Part shown: positions 26,647 through 35,925 of the stretch, in pieces
Layout: each line of letters begins with the position of its first letter
How positions within the stretch are numbered: position 1 is the first letter of the stretch
Source: Bacteroidota bacterium
Lineage (GTDB): Bacteria; Bacteroidota; Bacteroidia; Chitinophagales; Chitinophagaceae
DNA length: 56,083 nt
Reading direction: 5' to 3'
Assembly (NCBI GenBank): GCA_018267725.1
Contig: JAFDXY010000019.1
Coordinates: 1 to 56,083, forward strand
Translations under genes and position numbers: made by a program
Notes under the pieces: model-generated
What the model was told of the DNA's origin: nothing
Databases searched by the model: none
Seen by the model: only the letters and a program-made list of their open reading frames with translations

Positions 26647-28158
26647 TTAATCTTCATTAATTTTTACAGGATATCTGTATGTTTCTGTGTATCCCGGATA
26701 TATACCATCTAAATATACTGTGCCTTTTACGTTTGCTAAAGCAGATTTAAAATCATCTATGTTTTTAACAGATGTTCCATTTACGGCAGTAATAATAAAC
26801 CCTTCTTGAATACGGCTTTGCTTTAATGCACCATCGTTAATTTTTTTAATTACTACACCACCAGAAATTTCATTTGCTTTTGCAGTCTTCCCATCAACAT
26901 TATCAAATTCAGCTCCTAATTTTTCTATGATATTTTGATTTTTTACAATATCAACATTACCTGCTTTATTTTTTAATGTTAATCCAACTGTGTTTTCTTT
27001 TCCATCTCGTGTATAAGTAATGGTAATTTTATCGCCGGGTTTAAAACGAGATACTTGTTCAACCATTTCGGGGCCTGTTACTACTTTAACGTTGTTTATT
27101 TTCGTAATAAAATCTCCTTTTTTAATACCTGCAATTTTTGCTGCTCCGCCTTCGGGTACATCTAACACATAAACTCCATCTCCATCTTTAATACCTTCTT
27201 GTTTTTTTTGTTCATCAGTTAAATCTCCGTTGGCATAACTAATACCAATGTATGCACGTTGTACTGTTCCATATTTAATAATATCGGCAACAACTTTTTT
27301 TGTAATGTTTACAGGTATTGCATAAGATACACCTGCATAATAACCTGTGCCCGATGCTATGGCAGAGTTAATACCAATTAATTCTCCGTTAGTATTAATT
27401 AATGCACCGCCACTATTACCTGGATTAACTGCAGCATCTGTTTGAATAAAAGATTCTACTGCATTTTTTACTGCACCATCTCGGCTGTTAATACCTATGC
27501 TTCTTGATTTTGCACTAATAATTCCTGCACTAACCGTAACATCTAAATTTAAAGGATAGCCAATTGCTAAAACCCATTGACCAACTTTGGTATCATCACT
27601 ATTTCCATAAACTAAATAAGGGAAATTATGTCCATCAATTTTTATTACTGCAATATCACTGCTGGGGTCTGTGCCTATAACAGTTGCTTTATAAGATTTT
27701 CTGTTGGGTAGTGTAACATTAATTTCATCTGCACCTTCTACAACGTGGTTGTTTGTTACAATATATCCATCTTCACTAATTAAAACACCGCTACCGCTTG
27801 CACGTTGCTCGGGAATAACTCTTTGTTGGTTGCCAAACATATCTCCAAACATATCATCTCCAAAAAAATCACCAAAAGGGTTGCTTCTGCGTGGCAGGTT
27901 GTTACTAATTTGTTTTGCTTTTGTTTTTGTTTTAATGTGCACTACTGCCGGCGTTGCTGCTGCTGCTGCTTGTGTAAAATCTACTGGGCCAACGGGTGCA
28001 TTGCTGTTATTAAAAAATCCTGCATAGTTTACGGGTACTTTACTGGGGTCTTGTGTGCCTGCTGTTTGGTATTGAACATATTTTCCGTATCCCCAAACGC
28101 TTCCTACTGCTGTTGCAGCACTAATGCCTATAACTGCTAAAATATTTTTGAATGTCAT
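26647..28158 (-). CDS. degP: Periplasmic serine protease HtrA/DegP
   Basis: Envelope protease and chaperone of the HtrA family. The 503 residues have an N-terminal membrane segment or signal (about 5-25), a trypsin-like domain with the triad H138 (NNHVVEG), D168 (SSDIAVIKI) and S249 (GNSGGALI), and two PDZ domains (about 300-390 and 410-495). A Gly/Phe/Asp-rich flexible loop (about 93-112) corresponds to the LA-loop region. DegQ/DegS naming cannot be separated by sequence alone; two PDZ domains favour DegP/DegQ. Confidence 0.93.
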   Translation of the reverse strand: MTFKNILAVIGISAATAVGSVWGYGKYVQYQTAGTQDPSKVPVNYAGFFNNSNAPVGPVDFTQAAAAATPAVVHIKTKTKAKQISNNLPRRSNPFGDFFGDDMFGDMFGNQQRVIPEQRASGSGVLISEDGYIVTNNHVVEGADEINVTLPNRKSYKATVIGTDPSSDIAVIKIDGHNFPYLVYGNSDDTKVGQWVLAIGYPLNLDVTVSAGIISAKSRSIGINSRDGAVKNAVESFIQTDAAVNPGNSGGALINTNGELIGINSAIASGTGYYAGVSYAIPVNITKKVVADIIKYGTVQRAYIGISYANGDLTDEQKKQEGIKDGDGVYVLDVPEGGAAKIAGIKKGDFITKINNVKVVTGPEMVEQVSRFKPGDKITITYTRDGKENTVGLTLKNKAGNVDIVKNQNIIEKLGAEFDNVDGKTAKANEISGGVVIKKINDGALKQSRIQEGFIITAVNGTSVKNIDDFKSALANVKGTVYLDGIYPGYTETYRYPVKINED

Positions 28159-28209
28159 ACCTAAAAATTTTTAAAATTAAACTTCAAATTATGTGCCTTT
28201 ATGATTGCA

Positions 28210-28273
28210 AGTAAGTAAATCTGTTTAAAAATTAGTTTACCAATGGGCACATTTAACAGTTGTTTTACTTACT
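28210..28273. repeat. Inverted repeat upstream of htrA
   Basis: AGTAAGTAAA (28210-28219) and TTTACTTACT (28264-28273) are perfect 10-bp complements separated by 44 bp. An ATGTGCC and GGGCACAT pair also spans part of this 122-bp gap. The gap separates two same-strand genes, so it could be an operator, an attenuator or a processing site. Function not inferable. Confidence 0.4.
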
Positions 28274-28280
28274 GTGCCAA

Positions 28281-29081
28281 TTAATAAGTTTTTAATGATG
28301 CTTTTATTACAGAATCTTTTTGTGCCGAAGTTAAATTATAATTGTATTTGTATAATGCACCTTCCCAATCTCCGTAAGATGGATTAGGTAATACAATAAA
28401 TTTTTTTCCGAATAATAAAGCGTTGCTTTGAACATTTTGTAAACGCTCTGCTTCTGTTTTTTTATCAAACAAATTACTAAAATCGCTAAGATTATCTCCC
28501 AACAACAAAATAATTTCATGTGTTGTACTTACTGTTTGTCTTCTTGTTTCTTTGCTTGATGTTGTTTGTTTGGTTATTAAATGTGCTTCATCTGCAAAAG
28601 GAAAACCAAATAGTTGTAAATTTTTTAAGGTGGCTGCTCTTTCTTTTTCTTCTCTGTTGGTAATATAAAATACTTCTACGTTTTTTGAAGAAGCATAACT
28701 GAAAAATGTTTTTGCCCCCGCCAAAGTATCTGCACTGCTTTTGGCTGTCCATTCCATCCACGATGCTAAATCGTAATCTTTATTTAATAAACTTTGATGC
28801 ACTGCGTAAGGACTATTATCTAACATAGTTTCATCAATATCTGTTACAACGGCTAATGGTTTTGTATGTGTTTGTTGCAAAGCCTCATTTAAACGAAGCG
28901 TAGCAATATTATATGCCTGAAAACATAAGGCTTTATATTCTGCTGCACGTTGCTGAAATAAGGAAGCAAACATTTTTCCATCAACAGAAATAGATTTTGT
29001 TGTGGTAGTTGTTTGAGTATTTTTTTGTGATGTAGTGCAAGCTGCTAATGCAATAAAAATTAGTACTGAAATTTTCTTCAT
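28281..29081 (-). CDS. Class C acid phosphatase / 5'-nucleotidase, lipoprotein e(P4) family
   Basis: Outer-membrane HAD-superfamily phosphatase that hydrolyses nucleoside monophosphates outside the cytoplasm. The 266 residues start with a lipoprotein signal (MKKISVLIFIALAAC, Cys15), then the catalytic DIDETMLDN motif, FYITNREEKERAATLKNL and LLGDNLSDF, the order seen in e(P4)/class C enzymes. It is 122 bp upstream of htrA on the same strand. Confidence 0.9.
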   Translation of the reverse strand: MKKISVLIFIALAACTTSQKNTQTTTTTKSISVDGKMFASLFQQRAAEYKALCFQAYNIATLRLNEALQQTHTKPLAVVTDIDETMLDNSPYAVHQSLLNKDYDLASWMEWTAKSSADTLAGAKTFFSYASSKNVEVFYITNREEKERAATLKNLQLFGFPFADEAHLITKQTTSSKETRRQTVSTTHEIILLLGDNLSDFSNLFDKKTEAERLQNVQSNALLFGKKFIVLPNPSYGDWEGALYKYNYNLTSAQKDSVIKASLKTY

Positions 29082-29121
29082 TAAAATAAATTTGTTTCAA
29101 AGCTACAATAATTGCAAATGC

Positions 29122-29610
29122 TTAAAACTTATAGCCAAAAGAAATTCCAAAATAATAGGGAACAAAAAAGCCTCGCCCAAAAACTGGTGTCATATTAGCT
29201 CTAAAAGTAAAGCCTCCATTTTTAGGTTGTAAACGATAACCGAACTGTAAGAAACCAAAAGCAGAGCTACTTTGATTGTTTGCAAATATGTTTTGTGATG
29301 CCGACATTAATGTAGCACCGCCACCCATTTCAAAATAATTTCTTTGATCTTTTCCTACTAAATAATTTATGCCAACTGGAATAAACATTACTCCTTCACC
29401 ATCTACCGAAAAGCCGCCTACACCAAATCTTGCACCCCAACCATCCTCTCTTTTATTAAATCTTGTATCGAAATTGAAACTTGAAATACCAGGCCCGCCT
29501 AATTCAAAATAAACGGACTTAGCTGCGGATTGTGCTTTTGATGTATTAAATAAAAATAGAATAGAAGTAAATGCTATTAAAAGTATAGCAAGTGGTTTTT
29601 TGTAAATCAT
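29122..29610 (-). CDS. Small exported beta-rich protein, function unknown
   Basis: A 162-residue protein with a signal peptide (about 1-26, ending SKAQS) and short beta-strand segments (SVYFELGGPGISSFNFDTRF, GWGARFGVGGFSVDGEG) ending in YYFGISFGYKF, so a small outer-membrane barrel is likely. No recognised family. It is 40 bp upstream of the acid phosphatase and 69 bp after dnaE on the same strand. Confidence 0.65.
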   Translation of the reverse strand: MIYKKPLAILLIAFTSILFLFNTSKAQSAAKSVYFELGGPGISSFNFDTRFNKREDGWGARFGVGGFSVDGEGVMFIPVGINYLVGKDQRNYFEMGGGATLMSASQNIFANNQSSSAFGFLQFGYRLQPKNGGFTFRANMTPVFGRGFFVPYYFGISFGYKF

Positions 29611-29679
29611 AAAAGGGTTTTAATAAAAGACGTATAAAAGAAATTTTTGCTGCAATATAATTGTTAAATTATTTTAAAA

Positions 29680-32600
29680 CTATCCAACCAATCCCACACT
29701 TACTTCTAAGTCTGGATTGTTTAATAAATATTCGGCCATATCATCATTCATACCAAATCCTTTTTCACTATTAAATAAACTTATTTTTAAATTTTCTGTT
29801 GGTTCTATAATATTAAAACGTAAAGAAGATTTACCGGAATTGTTTTTTAAATTTTTATTGAAAAAATGAATAAGTTCATTACTAACCGAAGCGGCGTGCA
29901 TACTTATTTCAACACTTTTAGTTAAAGCTTGTTTTACTGTTTCTAATAAGTTGATAGATGTAATTTTAAATTCATATCTATCAGGCTCGCCTTCTTTTTT
30001 CCAACCTGTTTTAAAGTAGCCTGTTATTAATAAATTTTTTCCTTTGTCTAAGTAATTGGTAAACTTTATATAATCATCACTCCATAAAGCTAATTCTGTT
30101 TTTCCGCTAAAGTCTTCAATAGTTAATATACCAAAATTTCTTCCTGTTTTAGTTACTCTATGTTGTGCATCTACCACCAAACCTGCAATGCGTAAGGTTT
30201 TGGTAAGGTTGGCTTGTGCCAATGTGCTGCTTTCTTTTATTTCAGTAAAATCTACTAATGGTAAAATATTGTAATATTTTAATTCGAATTTAAAATGATC
30301 TAACGGATGCCCGCTCATAAACATTCCTGTTACTTCTTTTTCATATTCTAATTTTTCAGTTAATGTCCATGGCTCGCAATTAGGAATTTTTGGTAACGGA
30401 ATTTCCATTGTATCGGCTAAGTTTCCAAACAAAGTATTGCTGCTACTTGCAATTGAATTTTTTGTTTGTGCATAGTTTGCAATTTTTTCTAAGCCTGTTG
30501 TTTTATCTCCTTCGGGAGAATAAAAATATTGAGCTCTGTGTAATTGCGTAAAGCAATCAAAAGCACCACTGTACGCTAAACTTTCTAAAGATTTTTTATT
30601 TACACTGCGTTGATTAATACGTTTTACAAAGTTAAAAATATCTTTATATGTTCCGTTGTTTTTTCTTTCGTCAATAATATTTTCAATTGCATTTTCTCCT
30701 ACACCTTTTAAACCGCCTAAGCCAAAACGAATTTCTCCTTTTTTGTTAGGAGAGAAGCCTTTTATACTTTCATTAATATCAGGACCTAAAACTTTTAATT
30801 CCATTCGTTTACATTCTTCCATATAAAAAGTAATCTTATCTATACTTCCTGCATAATTTAAAACAGCACTCATATACTCGCTCGGATAATGTGCTTTTAA
30901 ATAGGCTGTTTGATAGGCAACAAAAGCATAACAAGTAGAATGTGATTTATTGAAAGCGTATTGTGCAAACGATTCCCAGTCTGTCCAAATTTTTTCTAAT
31001 TTATCTGCAGGATGCCCTTTAGCTGTTGCACCTGTAATAAATTTTGTTTTCATTTTATCAAGAACATCTTTTTGTTTTTTACCCATTGCTTTACGCAATA
31101 CATCTGCATCGCCTTTTGTAAAGCCTCCAATACTTTGGCTTAACAGCATTACTTGCTCTTGATAAACGGTAATGCCATACGTTTCTGCTAAGTATTCTTC
31201 CATTTCAGGAATATCATATACAATTTTTTCTCTTCCTGTTTTACGTGCAATAAAATTAGGAATGTATGCAATGGGGCCGGGGCGATACAAAGCATTCATG
31301 GCAATTAAATCGTCAAACTTATCGGGCTTTAATTCACGTAAATATTTTTGCATACCCACACTTTCAAACTGAAATGTTGCGTTGGTTTCTCCACGTTGAT
31401 ACAGTAAATAAGTTTTTTCATCATCTAAAGGAATAGTATCTAAATCAATTTCAATATTATGATTTTGTTTAATAAGCTCTAATGCCGTTTTTAAAATAGA
31501 TAAAGTTTTTAAACCTAAGAAGTCCATTTTAATTACGCCTGCTTCTTCAATAGTGCTTCCTTCAATTTGCGTAAGCCACAAATCAGAATCTTTTGCAGTG
31601 GCTACAGGAATAAGTTCTGTTAAATCTTTGGGTGCAATAATTATTCCTGCTGCATGAACACCTGTGTTGCGAACACTACCTTCTAAACGTTCTGCTTCGT
31701 GCAAAACTTTTGTTCTTAAATCATTATTGTGTAAGTTGTAAACTTCTCTAAGTTTTTTTATACTTTCAATTGCATCAGCATCAAGTGCAAATAATTCTTC
31801 TTTTCCTTTCTTTTCAAAAATATAACCTTCATTAGTAAGCTTTGCATTTAAACAATATTTTAATTCTGTACCTGGTTTTTCCGGAACTAATTTTGCTAAT
31901 GCATTACTTTCTGCCAATGATAAATCCATTACACGAGCAACATCTTTAATACTACTTTTAGCAGCCATTGTGCCGTATGTAATAATTTGTGCTACTTGTG
32001 CTTTGCCATATTTCTGTACTACATAATCTATTACTTTTTGTCTGCCTTCATCATCAAAATCTGTATCAATATCAGGCATTGATTTTCTATCGGGATTTAA
32101 AAATCTTTCAAAAAGTAAATTGTATTTAATAGGGTCTATGTTGGTTATACCAATGCAATAAGCCACTACCGAGCCTGCTGCAGAACCACGCCCCGGGCCT
32201 ACAAATACGCCCATGTTTCTGCCTTCTTTAATAAAATCGCTTACTATTAAAAAATAACCAGCAAAGCCCATAAATTTAATAGTAGATAATTCAAAATCTA
32301 TTCTTTCTTGTGTTGCACTTTCTATTTCTCCATAACGATTTTTTGCACCTTCGTAAGTAAGATGTTTTAAATATTCCCATTGGTTTAAAGTATCGTCTGC
32401 ATGAATTTTAAAGGAAGTTGGTATGGGAAAATTTGGTAATAAAATATCTTTCTTTAAATTCAATATTTCAACTTTATCTACAATGGCATTGGTGTTATCT
32501 ATACTTTCAGGAATATCACTGAAGAGTTGTTTCATTTCTTCAGTTGTTTTAAAATAAAATTGATCGTTAGGAAATTTAAAACGTTTATTTTTTATTTGTG

Positions 32601-33378
32601 CATCATCATGTACAATATCGTCAAAGCCTGGTGTGGCTTGTTTTTCACCAGTATTAATGCATAATAAAATATCGTGTGCGTTATAATCTTCTTTATCGGT
32701 ATAATGGCTATCGTTGCTGGCAATAATGGGTACGTTATATTTTTTTGCAAACTTTAGCAACACTTCATTTACCTCTATTTGTTCTTTTAAATTGTGGCGT
32801 TGAATTTCTACATAATAATCATCTCCAAATAAATTTAACCACCACTTAAATTCTTTTTCGGCAGCAGCTTCACTTTCATTTAAAATAATTTGCGGAACAT
32901 AAGCACCCAAACAACAAGTTGTTGCAATTAATCCTTCGTGATATTTTTCAATTAACGCTTTATCAACTCTCGGATATTTGCTATACATGCCTTCTATAAA
33001 ACCTAATGAAGTAAGTTTTACTAAATTCTGATAACCAATTTTATTTTTTGCTAATAATACTTGGTGGTATCTATCGTCTCTTTCGGTTTTAGTGAAAGAT
33101 TTTAAATGTCTATCTTTTACTACATAAAACTCGCAACCAACAATGGGTTTTACAATGGGTTCTTCAATATTTTTTCCGTTTTCATCTTTACCAATTACTT
33201 TGGTTTTTTTCCATGCTTGTGCTACAAATTCAAATGCACCAAACATATTGCCATGGTCGGTAATAGCCAATGCGGGCATATTATCTCTCATTGCTTTTTT
33301 GTAAAGGCTATCAATAGAAGCAGCACCATCAAGCAATGAATATTGTGTATGAACGTGTAAGTGTGAAAATCTGCACAT
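29680..33378 (-). CDS. dnaE: DNA polymerase III subunit alpha
   Basis: Replicative DNA polymerase catalytic subunit. The 1232 residues begin with the PHP domain (HLHVHTQYSLLDG, HxH at 6-10, and later DHGNMFGAFEF), then the polymerase core with the catalytic aspartates in PDIDTDFDDEGR (around residue 430), GRGSAAGSVV, the TGVHAAGIIIA segment, the palm region VYQEQVMLLSQSIGG, the tandem HhH and the C-terminal OB-fold (LRIAGLVVDAQHRVTKTGRNFGILTIED). Length and motif order match DnaE1; no PolC-type exonuclease insertion is present. Confidence 0.98.
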   Translation of the reverse strand: MCRFSHLHVHTQYSLLDGAASIDSLYKKAMRDNMPALAITDHGNMFGAFEFVAQAWKKTKVIGKDENGKNIEEPIVKPIVGCEFYVVKDRHLKSFTKTERDDRYHQVLLAKNKIGYQNLVKLTSLGFIEGMYSKYPRVDKALIEKYHEGLIATTCCLGAYVPQIILNESEAAAEKEFKWWLNLFGDDYYVEIQRHNLKEQIEVNEVLLKFAKKYNVPIIASNDSHYTDKEDYNAHDILLCINTGEKQATPGFDDIVHDDAQIKNKRFKFPNDQFYFKTTEEMKQLFSDIPESIDNTNAIVDKVEILNLKKDILLPNFPIPTSFKIHADDTLNQWEYLKHLTYEGAKNRYGEIESATQERIDFELSTIKFMGFAGYFLIVSDFIKEGRNMGVFVGPGRGSAAGSVVAYCIGITNIDPIKYNLLFERFLNPDRKSMPDIDTDFDDEGRQKVIDYVVQKYGKAQVAQIITYGTMAAKSSIKDVARVMDLSLAESNALAKLVPEKPGTELKYCLNAKLTNEGYIFEKKGKEELFALDADAIESIKKLREVYNLHNNDLRTKVLHEAERLEGSVRNTGVHAAGIIIAPKDLTELIPVATAKDSDLWLTQIEGSTIEEAGVIKMDFLGLKTLSILKTALELIKQNHNIEIDLDTIPLDDEKTYLLYQRGETNATFQFESVGMQKYLRELKPDKFDDLIAMNALYRPGPIAYIPNFIARKTGREKIVYDIPEMEEYLAETYGITVYQEQVMLLSQSIGGFTKGDADVLRKAMGKKQKDVLDKMKTKFITGATAKGHPADKLEKIWTDWESFAQYAFNKSHSTCYAFVAYQTAYLKAHYPSEYMSAVLNYAGSIDKITFYMEECKRMELKVLGPDINESIKGFSPNKKGEIRFGLGGLKGVGENAIENIIDERKNNGTYKDIFNFVKRINQRSVNKKSLESLAYSGAFDCFTQLHRAQYFYSPEGDKTTGLEKIANYAQTKNSIASSSNTLFGNLADTMEIPLPKIPNCEPWTLTEKLEYEKEVTGMFMSGHPLDHFKFELKYYNILPLVDFTEIKESSTLAQANLTKTLRIAGLVVDAQHRVTKTGRNFGILTIEDFSGKTELALWSDDYIKFTNYLDKGKNLLITGYFKTGWKKEGEPDRYEFKITSINLLETVKQALTKSVEISMHAASVSNELIHFFNKNLKNNSGKSSLRFNIIEPTENLKISLFNSEKGFGMNDDMAEYLLNNPDLEVSVGLVG

Positions 33379-33494
33379 AATCTTTATTTTTCTGCAAATT
33401 CAAATATCGTTTTTGTAAATCGTTTGTGAAACTTTCAATTATCCACAATAGAAAATATTTTTTTGCGTTGTGAAAAAATTGTGCAGGTTTTCTG

Positions 33495-33520
33495 TTGATT
33501 GGTATTACAATCTTATTTTG
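33495..33520 (+). promoter_or_regulatory. Possible promoter of the NlpC/P60 gene
   Basis: A TTG at 33495-33497 and a TTATTTTG box at 33513-33520 resemble the Bacteroidota -33 (TTTG/TTG) and -7 (TAnnTTTG) elements, the latter with one mismatch and with spacing a little short. They lie in the 179-bp gap between divergent dnaE and the NlpC/P60 gene, about 37 bp before its start. Confidence 0.25.
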
Positions 33521-33557
33521 CAAACTTTAATAGTTGAGAAAGTGATTAAAATTTAGT

Positions 33558-34253
33558 ATGAAAAAATTTGACTTTTATATTTTTTCGGTTGTTACAATAC
33601 TTGCATTTGCAAGTTGTAAAACTACACGTACAGTAACAAACAAAACAAAAACTACTTCTAAAACTACCGTAAAAAAAACAACCAATAAACCCACTTTTAT
33701 TGACGGTATTGAAGTTACACCCGGCACAACGGTAACATCAAAACACAATACAAATAATTCAAAATCTAAAGTAGAGGTAAAGAAAACCAACCCAGACCCC
33801 AACGTTAAAAATTGGAATATTGAAAAAGCAAATTGGTTGCAACTAAAATATGCTATTATGTTAGATGCAACAGTTGAACGATTAACCAATATACCATTGT
33901 TAGAAAAAATGGAAGAATGGTGGGGAACAAAATATTGTTTAGGTGGAAACACAAAAGGTTGTATTGATTGCTCGGGTTTTACGTTAATGATGATGCAAAG
34001 TGTTTATAATATTTTATTACCCAGAACGGCACAACAACAATATGACCAAAGTGAAAGAATTGATGTTGATGAATTAAAAGAAGGAGATCTTGTTTTTTTT
34101 GGCAGCAGTAAAAGGCATATAACACATGTTGGTATTTATGTAACCAATAATAAATTTTTTAATGCATCAACAAGCAGTGGTGTTATAATTAATGATTTGA
34201 ATGAAACTTATTGGAAAAATAAATTTATTGGTGGTGGAAGGGTAGTGAAGTAA
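33558..34253 (+). CDS. NlpC/P60 family lipoprotein, predicted murein endopeptidase
   Basis: Exported cysteine peptidase predicted to cut peptidoglycan stem peptides. The 231 residues have a lipoprotein signal (LAFASC, Cys20), a threonine/lysine-rich linker (about 20-85), and a C-terminal NlpC/P60 domain with the nucleophile in CIDCSGFTLMM, the HITHVGIYV histidine, and the polar third residue probably in the FNASTSS segment. The short LPRTAQQQYDQSERI segment is characteristic of the family. It is monocistronic, facing a convergent flippase gene. Confidence 0.9.
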   Translation: MKKFDFYIFSVVTILAFASCKTTRTVTNKTKTTSKTTVKKTTNKPTFIDGIEVTPGTTVTSKHNTNNSKSKVEVKKTNPDPNVKNWNIEKANWLQLKYAIMLDATVERLTNIPLLEKMEEWWGTKYCLGGNTKGCIDCSGFTLMMMQSVYNILLPRTAQQQYDQSERIDVDELKEGDLVFFGSSKRHITHVGIYVTNNKFFNASTSSGVIINDLNETYWKNKFIGGGRVVK

Positions 34254-34289
34254 TTGTAACGCTATACTTTTATTTCTAACTTTTATTTT

Positions 34290-35783
34290 TTATTTTCTTA
34301 TTGCAAACCTTTTTTTAAAATTATCTAATAACTGCAATGCATCGGGTGTAAGCTTTAAATAAAATGTTCCGCCAATAATTAATGCTGAAAACAAAATAGA
34401 TCTTGCAAAAATTCCAATCCAACCAGAAACATTATTCAATAAAAAGAAACAAATAAAATAAGCACCAAATGCAAGCAATAAAGTGTATAATGTTTTTGCG
34501 TTAAAGGGTTGCATCTTAAAAGTTCTTCTTAAAAACTCGTACCTAATAAAATTATAAATTGATACAGCAAATAAATCTGCAAATGCAGAACCAATAATGC
34601 CATAATGTTTTATTAAAAACCAAGTAAGTGGCAAACGAAATGCTAATAAAATAATACCGCTCACAAAATCAAACCGCCAACGTGTTGAAGTATTAATTAC
34701 AAAACTGTTTAAGCCGGTGCCGGCATCTATAATTCTTGCAAAAGCCAATACCAGCAATGTGTTTAAGCCTGCTTCGTAATTTGTTTGCACACTAACTAAT
34801 TGCATTCCTTGTTTTATATTTAGCCAAACATTTCCAAAAATAAATAAAGAAAGAATTAAAAGATTTATTGAAGAACGTTGGTAAATACGAAAAATTTCTG
34901 CCATGTTTTTATCTTTCCATGCTCTTGATAAAACACCTGTTGCAACCGGCTGAATACTTCTTTGCGGTACTTGAATTAAATTGGCAACATATTGTGCTAA
35001 AGTAAAAACACCAACAGCAGCAAGGCTTTGAAAGCCTGCAATTACAAAACTATCTATAGTTGCTGCTACTGAAACAATTACGGTGCCGCTAAATATTAAT
35101 ATTTGCATACCAAACATTTTCTTTTTAAATTTTTTGGTAACACGGCTAACAGTAAAACTAAAATGTAATTGATTTATTGATTTGAGATAGAATAACAGAA
35201 TAAAAAAAATAATAATATATAAAAATGCAAAAAGGTGAATGAATGTATTAAAATCAATAACCTTAAAATAAAACAGTAAAATAAAAATGGTGGTAATACA
35301 ACGCATTACTGTTTCTTTCAAAAAATTAGAAGCAATTGTTTTTTGAATTGCCCAACAAAAACCTTCAATTACAGAAAAAAATAACATACCCATTGCAAAA
35401 GGAAAAAGCCAACGATAATAATATACAATGAGCGGAGAAGTTCTGTTATATTTTCTAACAATTAAAGGCTCAAAATGCCAACCAACAATTAATACAACTA
35501 TAAAACCAATTAAAGATGCAACCATTGCCCAAGTAAGTAAATCGTTTTTTTTATCTTCTATATTGTCTTTATAATATGGATAGAATTTATAAATAATTGG
35601 TATTACGCCAAGGCTTGCAAAGGCGTACATGTTTTGACCAAAATCGAAAAATATTTTAGTTAAACCAAATTGCTCTTGTGTAAATGAGCCGTTTTTTACA
35701 TAGAAATAAGTATTTATTAAACCAATAAAAAAGCCAATATAAACCAATATGCTTGATATGATAGACTGTTTGCGTATGCTCAT
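34290..35783 (-). CDS. Second Wzx-like flippase / polysaccharide biosynthesis membrane protein
   Basis: A 497-residue polytopic protein with about 12-14 hydrophobic segments, starting MSIRKQSIISSILVYIGFFIGLINTYFYVKNGSF, the typical opening of the Bacteroidota oligosaccharide flippase group. It belongs to the same superfamily as 4464-5954 but is not a close copy. Expected to translocate a lipid-linked glycan; no glycosyltransferase is adjacent to hint at the substrate. Confidence 0.82.
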   Translation of the reverse strand: MSIRKQSIISSILVYIGFFIGLINTYFYVKNGSFTQEQFGLTKIFFDFGQNMYAFASLGVIPIIYKFYPYYKDNIEDKKNDLLTWAMVASLIGFIVVLIVGWHFEPLIVRKYNRTSPLIVYYYRWLFPFAMGMLFFSVIEGFCWAIQKTIASNFLKETVMRCITTIFILLFYFKVIDFNTFIHLFAFLYIIIFFILLFYLKSINQLHFSFTVSRVTKKFKKKMFGMQILIFSGTVIVSVAATIDSFVIAGFQSLAAVGVFTLAQYVANLIQVPQRSIQPVATGVLSRAWKDKNMAEIFRIYQRSSINLLILSLFIFGNVWLNIKQGMQLVSVQTNYEAGLNTLLVLAFARIIDAGTGLNSFVINTSTRWRFDFVSGIILLAFRLPLTWFLIKHYGIIGSAFADLFAVSIYNFIRYEFLRRTFKMQPFNAKTLYTLLLAFGAYFICFFLLNNVSGWIGIFARSILFSALIIGGTFYLKLTPDALQLLDNFKKRFAIRK

Positions 35784-35797
35784 AATTATTTCTATCT

Positions 35798-35872
35798 GTC
35801 ATTTCGATGCTGATTTAGCGGTAGAGAAATTTGTTTAATGTTTGTGAGATTTCTAACTCCGTTCGAAATGAC
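35798..35872. repeat. Imperfect palindromic intergenic element
   Basis: The ends GTCATTTCGA (35798-35807) and TCGAAATGAC (35863-35872) are perfect 10-bp complements, and an inner pair AGAAAT/ATTTCT (35825-35830 and 35849-35854) extends the stem. I recall elements with the same GTCATTTCGA ends as frequent intergenic palindromes in Bacteroidota genomes. It sits between the divergent-strand start of the flippase gene and the end of the M1 peptidase gene. Only one copy was noticed in the window. Confidence 0.65.
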
Positions 35873-35925
35873 GTTTTATTTTATTATTTATGCTTTAAAA
35901 TTTATTATTATTTTTTCAAACAATG

